Shown: piece after piece, positions 58,972 through 64,000 of the stretch
Layout of the letters: the number at the start of each line of letters is the position of its first letter
Numbering within the stretch: the stretch's first letter is position 1
DNA from: Malachius bipustulatus
Lineage: Eukaryota; Arthropoda; Insecta; Coleoptera; Melyridae
Length of the DNA stretch: 64,000 nucleotides
Reading direction: 5' to 3'
Assembly (NCBI GenBank): GCA_910589415.1
Contig: OU342634.1
Location: 3,658,001-3,722,000, forward strand
Notes under the pieces: generated by a model
What the model saw: the letters and a program-made list of their open reading frames with translations, nothing else
Databases searched by the model: none
What the model was told of the DNA's origin: nothing
Translations under genes and position numbers: made by a program

Positions 58972-61006
58972 CAGGGTCCTGCAACAGTGCGTCCGTCTTT
59001 CCTAGCGCCTTTCCCGTGGTGGATAAAAAAAATGTTTCCTACAAAAAATTATTGGTTTGAAAATCTTCATGCCATAAAATTGTTTTACACTATACAGGGT
59101 GTCCCATTTTTGAGGTATTCCAACAACAAACATTTTTTTAAATGGAAAGCCCTGTATTTATTCTATTTTTTTGATGTCATTTTTTACCATCTACATTGTT
59201 GTCTATTTACTATTTGATTATATTACAGTGTTGCCGACTTACAAATTTTTTCCCAAAATTCTTGTATAAAACAAGCTAAAGTTTAAAAAATGGTAGTGGC
59301 CTCGTTTTTCAGAAGGTAAAAATTATTCTTAGCAATAACTTCAGTGCGGTTACTAAGCAACATTGTGATAATGAGAAATATGAACTTAGTAAAATAGGGT
59401 GTTCAGAAAAAAATGCCAAACTTTGCAGACTTCAAAGTAGTTTAACTATTTTTTTTCAAATGGAATGCCCCTATTTTTATATCACCATTCGATAGGCCTT
59501 TTTCTTCTCTTCAATTTTATGGTGCATGTTGTATGTCTAAACCCCATAGTTATTGACATGATCAATATTTTCCACAAAAGTTACCATTTAACTACATTTC
59601 TATGCACCGAAGTAGGCCGCAATGAAGCAAAACAACTGTAATGATCAGTAAACAGGCACAATTTTCATGTCTATTCAACTGAAAATCCTCATGTTATGAG
59701 ACACATGGACAATCAGCATAGATGGTCTTTGAATGTCTGGGGTGGAATTGTTGGAGGGTATGTGTTAGGTCCACATTTCTTCGATGGTCCTCTCAAATCG
59801 GGCCATGTACTTGAATTTTTTGCAAAATGTTTTTACCCGGACTAATAGTTAACGTGCCTCAACGTGTGTATCAACAAGACGGGGCACCAGCGCATTTTTC
59901 GCGAAACGTCAGGGTATATCTTGATGGTATTTTCCCCAACCAGTGGATTGGTAGGAATGGACCCATCAGATGGCCTGCTAGATCTCCGGATCTGACAAAA
60001 ATTGATTTTTTCTTGTGGGGATACGTGAAGGGAATTGTTTTTAACGAACCGCCGACGACAATAATCAATATGCAACAAAGAATTGTGGAAGCTTTTGCAA
60101 GCATTTCACCTGAAATGCTACGGAGAGTGCAAAGGTCTTTTCAGCAGAGAATTGATTTGTGCCTGAATGAAAATGGGAGACATTTTGAACATTTATTATA
60201 ATAGTTTTTCATTTGTATGTTCAATTTTGTTACATTTGCATGTTTTTGAATGAAATAATTAATCTTTTTTACATAAAATATGGATTATCGGTTTTTATTC
60301 CTAACTTCATTAGATGTCACTTTGACACTTGGATACTTACATTTTGACTGTTGTTTTGCTTCATTGCGGCCTACTTCGGTGCATAGAAATGTAATTAAAT
60401 GGTAACTTTTGTGGAAAATATTGATCATGTCAATAACTATGGGGTTTAGACATACAACATGCACCATAAAATTGAAGAGAAGAAAAAGGCCTATCGAATG
60501 GTGATATAAAAAAATTTGAAAAAAAAAATAGTTAAACTACTTTGAAGTTTGCAAAGTTTGGCATTATTTTCTGACCACCCTATTTTACTAAGTTCATATT
60601 TCTCATTATCACAATGTTGCTTAGTAACCGCACTGAAGTTATTGCTAAGAATAATTTTTACCTTCTGAAAAACGGGGTCGCTACCATTTTTTAAACTTCA
60701 GCTTGTTTTATACAAGAATTTTGGGAAAAAATTTGTAAGTCGGCAACACTGTAATATAATCAAATAGTAAATAGACAACAATGTAGATGGTAAAAAATGA
60801 CATCGAAAAAAAAGAATAAATACAGGGCTTTTCATTTAAAAAAATGTTTGTTGTTGGAATACCTCAAAAATGGGACATCCTGTATAGTGTAAAACAATTT
60901 TATGGCATGAAGATTTTCAAACCAATAATTTTTTGTAGGAAACATTTTTTTTTATCCACCACGGGAAAGGCGCTAGGAAAGCCGGACGCACTGTTGCAGG
61001 ACCCTG
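58972..61006. mobile_element. Mariner-type element with ~660-bp inverted arms
   Basis: CAGGGTCCTGCAACAGTGCG at the left and its complement at the right, TA at 58970-58971 and 61007-61008. Arms 58972-59640 and ~60349-61006 pair along nearly their whole length. They enclose ~700 bp holding the C-terminal part of a transposase. Inserted in the 3' flank of the larger transposon, so it is younger than that insertion. Confidence 0.9.
59655..60201 (+). pseudogene. DD41D mariner transposase, C-terminal half, frameshifted
   Basis: Plus strand. NFHVYSTENPHVMRHMDN and SLNVWGGIVGGYVLGP run to a stop near 59845. From about 59832 another frame continues the protein: VYQQDGAPAHFSRNV (second Asp), SPDLTKIDFFLWGYVKG (third Asp, 41 residues on), and LCLNENGRHFEHLL to 60201. 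The N-terminal half with both helix-turn-helix motifs and the first Asp is absent. The place where the missing half should be is taken by the long left inverted arm, so the arm may have replaced it. Confidence 0.75.
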
Positions 61007-61106
61007 TATAAACTCAAAATAGGAAAATAAATTCAAAAAAATACAAAAGTTCACAGAAATGATCTAAGTCCTCGAGATATGAGAGGAATACAACAATATA
61101 AGTCCT

Positions 61107-62939
61107 TCAAACTGAAAGAATCTTGGTGAAAAATTCCTTATTATCCTCAGATAAAAATTCCAGCATCGTGTTGATGTCTTTTTTCTTGGATTCGTTTAGC
61201 GGAATATTCTTAGGCAAGCCAGGAAGTTCGGCCCGTAGAATTTGCGTTGCTGTGGTTCGTGGCTTCATCACATAGATAGATTTCCAGAGCGCCAATTCAC
61301 CAAAGTTGTTTTTGTAATAAACAACTCCTGGGTTTTCTTTAGTGACACGCATCCAAGATACTTTGGAGATCCGTAGTTTGGATGTGTCAATGAACTTCGA
61401 CGAGACATGGTCGAAATCAAAGAATGATTTTTCACCCATGTCCAGAACACTAAACGGCTGTTGAAGTCTAGCAGTAGCGATGGCCTTCTTAACATCCTCT
61501 AGATTTTGCAGGTTACAACGTTTCGCACGTTTTTCAATCAGAGCAAAATCACGATCTGACGAAGAAAATGAATGCCCCGAAATGAGAAACTTGTGATCTA
61601 TTGTGTCACAAATTCCACTGGTCACTAGGTAAATGTACAAAAACAAAAGCATCCGGTTTTTTAGTTGACCAACGCAGTTATCACTCCATACTATGAGATT
61701 ACGTTTGTGAGTAGTATCCAGCATTCCGGTGTTAATAGCTTGCAATAAACAGGAGGCCATTTGGTTTCCCCCTCTTCCAGACTGTCCTTCATGCCACACA
61801 CACATTATAGCGTTAGAAGTATCGGCTATATGTATCGCAAAGTTGTAAGCAGAGCGTTGGCGACAATAATACATTGCACTGTGAGTGAGTTTTGGTAAGG
61901 TAAATACTTTCTGTAAGTCGATCGTGATTGTAGACGTTTGACTTCCTGGAAGGGTGCTATTGGTAGAATCAACAATGATGGCTTTTAAAACCGCCTCTAC
62001 CTGACGGTGATGTAAATCAATAGCAGTTTTTGCTTTTCTGGCAGTATCGACGTCACTATTCTTTGATTTAATATTAAGCAAATCGCACGTCTTGCACGTG
62101 TCAACACGTGGCCTATGAAATGAGAGCTTGGGAAAGTCTTTTAGAAACACAGATCGGTAAAACTTATACGTTATTGTTTTATCAATATACTTTTCTTTGA
62201 ATGCATTAAAGAGCCTATGTATATTTAAATCAGGGCTAAGATACTCCTTCTGGGACTTACTTCGGCTGTAATGACTTTCATCATGAGGAAAGCTATTAAT
62301 ATGCTCTCGTACAATACACCTGTCACTGTATGTGTACTTAAATTTTTTTACACCGCCTCGATGATCTTTGAAGGTTGTATCTCCGCTTTTCTTCTTTTTT
62401 ACTAGCGTTGTTATTCTTTGAGGGCTTATGTCAAAAATCTCCATGAAAGTTTTCTTACATACCTTCTTTAGGTTACCCTTTCCATCAGGAACTACGAAAC
62501 TCATAGTGCACTGCCTTCGGCTTTCAGAAGGATCTTCGTAATCTCCATTGCGACGTCTATGTACTGGTAGAATATGGATCAATCCCATCAGATAATTCCC
62601 TTGCTCTTTTAAATCTAACTTGTAGAAAGATTCAAATAGCTTTACCTTCATTTCCGTGACATATTTGCATTCATTCCTACATTTACACATCACCTGAAAA
62701 AAATCCAGAATACATTCATAAAAAAGTAAACACCTGACAACTTTAATCTTCAAATCAAATTTAAACCTAACTCTATTATTATTGATGCTTACCTGATCAA
62801 CCGGTGAACGTTTCGCACGTTTCAATTTCCGCGCTTTATCAGTTACATACTCTTTTCCACTAACACGAGCTTCACTTTCCCTTTTTCTCTTCCTTTTTTT
62901 CTTGACCATTTCACTAGAAGAAAAAGCTGGCCGATCCAT
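61107..62939 (-). CDS. Intact putative transposase of an uncharacterised arthropod family; two exons
   Basis: Minus strand, ATG at 62939. Exon 1 is 62939-62793; a 99-bp intron (62792-62694) with donor CAG-GTAAGC and acceptor TTTTTTCAG follows; exon 2 ends at the stop at 61107. The intron has no stop and is a multiple of three, so the unspliced frame is also open (610 residues; 577 spliced). Exon 1 is very basic (KKKRKRKRESEARV, RKLKRAKRSPVD), a likely nuclear signal. Exon 2 begins with MCKCRNECK, then FYKLDLKEQGNYLMGLI, RVDTCKTCDLLN (Cys pair), ITIDLQKVFTLPKL (Asp ~306), GQSGRGGNQMASCLLQ, VWSDNCVGQLKNR (Asp ~385), SGHSFSSSDRDFALIEKRAK (Glu ~432). These resemble an RNase H-fold catalytic set. 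It sits alone between matching TIRs, so transposase is the natural role (inference). No disruption seen. Confidence 0.75.
   Translation of the reverse strand: MDRPAFSSSEMVKKKRKRKRESEARVSGKEYVTDKARKLKRAKRSPVDQVSINNNRVRFKFDLKIKVVRCLLFYECILDFFQVMCKCRNECKYVTEMKVKLFESFYKLDLKEQGNYLMGLIHILPVHRRRNGDYEDPSESRRQCTMSFVVPDGKGNLKKVCKKTFMEIFDISPQRITTLVKKKKSGDTTFKDHRGGVKKFKYTYSDRCIVREHINSFPHDESHYSRSKSQKEYLSPDLNIHRLFNAFKEKYIDKTITYKFYRSVFLKDFPKLSFHRPRVDTCKTCDLLNIKSKNSDVDTARKAKTAIDLHHRQVEAVLKAIIVDSTNSTLPGSQTSTITIDLQKVFTLPKLTHSAMYYCRQRSAYNFAIHIADTSNAIMCVWHEGQSGRGGNQMASCLLQAINTGMLDTTHKRNLIVWSDNCVGQLKNRMLLFLYIYLVTSGICDTIDHKFLISGHSFSSSDRDFALIEKRAKRCNLQNLEDVKKAIATARLQQPFSVLDMGEKSFFDFDHVSSKFIDTSKLRISKVSWMRVTKENPGVVYYKNNFGELALWKSIYVMKPRTTATQILRAELPGLPKNIPLNESKKKDINTMLEFLSEDNKEFFTKILSV
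62694..62792 (-). other. In-frame 99-bp intron of the putative transposase gene
   Basis: GTAAGC at the 5' side and a T-rich TTTTTTCAG at the 3' side. Splicing joins SPVDQ to VMCKC in phase 0. The intron is free of stops, so intron retention would add 33 residues. Confidence 0.75.
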
Positions 62940-63050
62940 TGTTTAACAATAATGCTATGTGCACTGAAGATACGTTCGAATTAACCTAAATATCACAAAC
63001 AAAACGTCTTAAGACAATACACTTTATAACACTCATAGAATGTACAACTA

Positions 63051-63250
63051 CTTAGATCGCGGCCGTGGCACTTAGATCATTTTGGTTGAAAACAATTGTG
63101 AATCTTAGCATCACCACCATCTAGAGGGGCATTTTTTAACTACAAGGAGTATTTCAATGGACTTAAATCAAATAGTACTACATTGGCGCTGGTTCATAGA
63201 TCACTTTGGTGTAAAAAAATATATTCTGAATTTTTGGCACTTAGATCACT
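63051..63250. promoter_or_regulatory. Subterminal TTAGATCAyTTTG repeats (candidate transposase sites)
   Basis: Copies of c/tTTAGATCAyTTTG-like sequence at 63051, 63071, 63196 and 63241; two lie next to GGCAC. Related reversed copies lie at the other side (58838 and 61051). Clustered subterminal repeats commonly bind transposase. Promoter function for the gene starting at 62939 is also possible. Confidence 0.5.
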
Positions 63251-63268
63251 TTGCCCCGACACTCTTCA
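63234..63268 (-). repeat. Terminal inverted repeat (right) of the 35-bp-TIR transposon
   Basis: TTGGCACTTAGATCACTTTG... ending CACTCTTCA; exact reverse complement of the left repeat. Confidence 0.9.
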
Positions 63269-63270
63269 TA

Positions 63271-63580
63271 TGTCGTTAGCTTCGCACTGTTCCCTAGCGA
63301 ACCAATAATATTGTAAGAATGTAAGTATGTCCTCATGTTCCTTAGACATGACGGCATGACCTGTTAAGAATTTAAAATACCTTTCTTTTTCCATTAAGAA
63401 CACGTCTTTCTCCTCCTGGACATCCTTTGGTCGCAGGCATTGATTGACCTTGAAGCTATCCACCTGCTTCATTTCATCCCATAGGACAAAATTAAACCTG
63501 ACCTTGTTTGGTCGACGACCGGCAGGTAGTTTGGACCGTCTAGCTCTGCCTGACGCTGTCTCGAGCACCCGGAGCTTCAT
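63271..63580 (-). pseudogene. Unrecognised ORF, N-terminal part
   Basis: Minus strand, ATG at 63580: MKLRVLETASGRARRSKLPA, basic at first, then FNFVLWDEMKQVDSFKVNQC, VFLMEKERYFKFLTGH, and QYYWFAREQCEANDI at the transposon edge. It continues in the same frame at 58816 after removal of the transposon. Function unknown. Confidence 0.5.
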
Positions 63581-64000
63581 TACTTATTTTTCTACTTCCT
63601 CGATAAAGTATTTCTGAAAACCACGACTTATTAGTCAGGCTTCTTGGTTCCTTGAAGTTCATTAAAGCAGCAAAAAAAACTGTGTATTCTTGTTCCTACT
63701 TGGAACTCATAACATATGCCATGTTCCTTTTTATTACGATTTCAGGCATGACCCTGATAAAATATTAGTCTGAAAAAGTGAGTTACACTTTGCTCAAGTA
63801 AATAACTGGGAGCCTGAAATACAACTATATAAGGTATAATGGTATAATGGGTTGACACGGGATATAACCGTAGCGTGTCAACTGGCTACGGAACCTGGAG
63901 GGGAAAATGGGCAGTAGCTTGATTCCCTATTGTGCATAGTGATGCGGATCGAAAGAGAAATATCGATACTGAGTATCGGTATTAGTATGGGAATCGAATA
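63581..64000. other. Window end, no gene seen
   Basis: No supported frame. A short repeat, ggtataatggtataatggg, lies near 63836, followed by gttgacacgggat...cgtgtcaac, a small inverted repeat. Confidence 0.3.

Larger units (their letters stand above)
58819..63268 (-). mobile_element. 35-bp-TIR DNA transposon with an intact single gene (Sola-like?)
   Basis: Perfect inverted ends of 35 bp: 58819-58853 (TGAAGAGTGTCGGGGC...) and 63234-63268. The target is TA (58817-58818, 63269-63270), or, counting shared bases, ATAT with ends GAAGAG. Subterminal copies of TTAGATCAyTTTG-like sequence lie at 63051, 63071, 63196, 63241 and, reversed, at 58838 and 61051. One gene on the minus strand (61107-62939) is intact. 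A 2,035-bp mariner (58972-61006) sits inside; without it the element is about 2.4 kb. Removing the element joins the flanking ORF in frame. An ATAT duplication and a gene of this type would suit the Sola group, but I could not test that. Confidence 0.8.

Noticed and set aside
61268..61495. Short minus-strand frame inside the putative transposase gene
   Set aside because: Alternative-frame shadow of the 61107-62939 gene.

Overview
This window looks like a piece of an AT-rich insect genome. The signs are GT-AG introns of about 58-99 bp, AATAAA polyadenylation signals, a KRAB-less insect-style C2H2 zinc-finger gene, and a dense mix of piggyBac, DD41D mariner, P-like/THAP, Ty3/gypsy, PHD-type LINE, Penelope-like and tnp2-like sequences. 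A beetle or hemipteran is plausible, but nothing here fixes the order. It is nuclear repeat-rich DNA, not bacterial, and several long frames open with TTG or GTG and have no real eukaryotic start.

Layout. 1-2130: one plausible host gene, an eight-finger C2H2 protein with an upstream splice acceptor and polyA signals. 2636-5587: the 3' half of a piggyBac element abutting a decayed mariner. 5588-18238: a tandem satellite of about 1.05-kb monomers, 11 near-full units plus a 314-bp and a terminal 764-bp partial. 18239-20011: a LINE-like 3' tail and a broken tnp2-like gene. 20012-30129: a composite Ty3/gypsy-related element whose two 1-kb LTRs are inverted relative to each other but flanked by the same 4-bp CTAT; a 4.4-kb LINE sits inside its right LTR. 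30134-32510: broken zeste/Myb-SANT-like and THAP-associated exons. 32754-37930: a P-like element with 29-bp terminal inverted repeats, a THAP exon and a 1.2-kb foldback insertion. 37931-40807: further satellite pieces split by 2.3 kb of unrecognised DNA. 41355-41977: a MITE. 42228-43932: a second tnp2-like pseudogene. 46131-52000: a Penelope-like remnant and nested DD41D mariners and foldback elements. 52495-54302: a second piggyBac wreck. 57958-63580: an unrecognised ORF split by a transposon.

The most interesting object is the transposon at 58819-63268. It has perfect 35-bp terminal inverted repeats, subterminal copies of a TTAGATCAyTTTG-like motif, a TA (or ATAT) target duplication, and a single gene with one intron. 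The gene encodes an intact protein of about 577 residues from a widespread uncharacterised arthropod family with RNase H-like D, D and E motifs. Collapsing the target duplication joins two coding fragments of the interrupted ORF in frame, so the ends are well supported. It carries a nested 2.0-kb mariner in its 3' flank.

How the parts relate: nearly every gene here is a transposase or reverse transcriptase, most are broken, and nesting gives relative ages (mariner within the 35-bp-TIR transposon within an ORF; LINE within an LTR; foldback elements within P-like and mariner genes). Three satellite edges fall at almost the same point of the monomer, and two of them coincide with transposon ends whose other flank is unrelated DNA, suggesting recombination or a defined monomer terminus.
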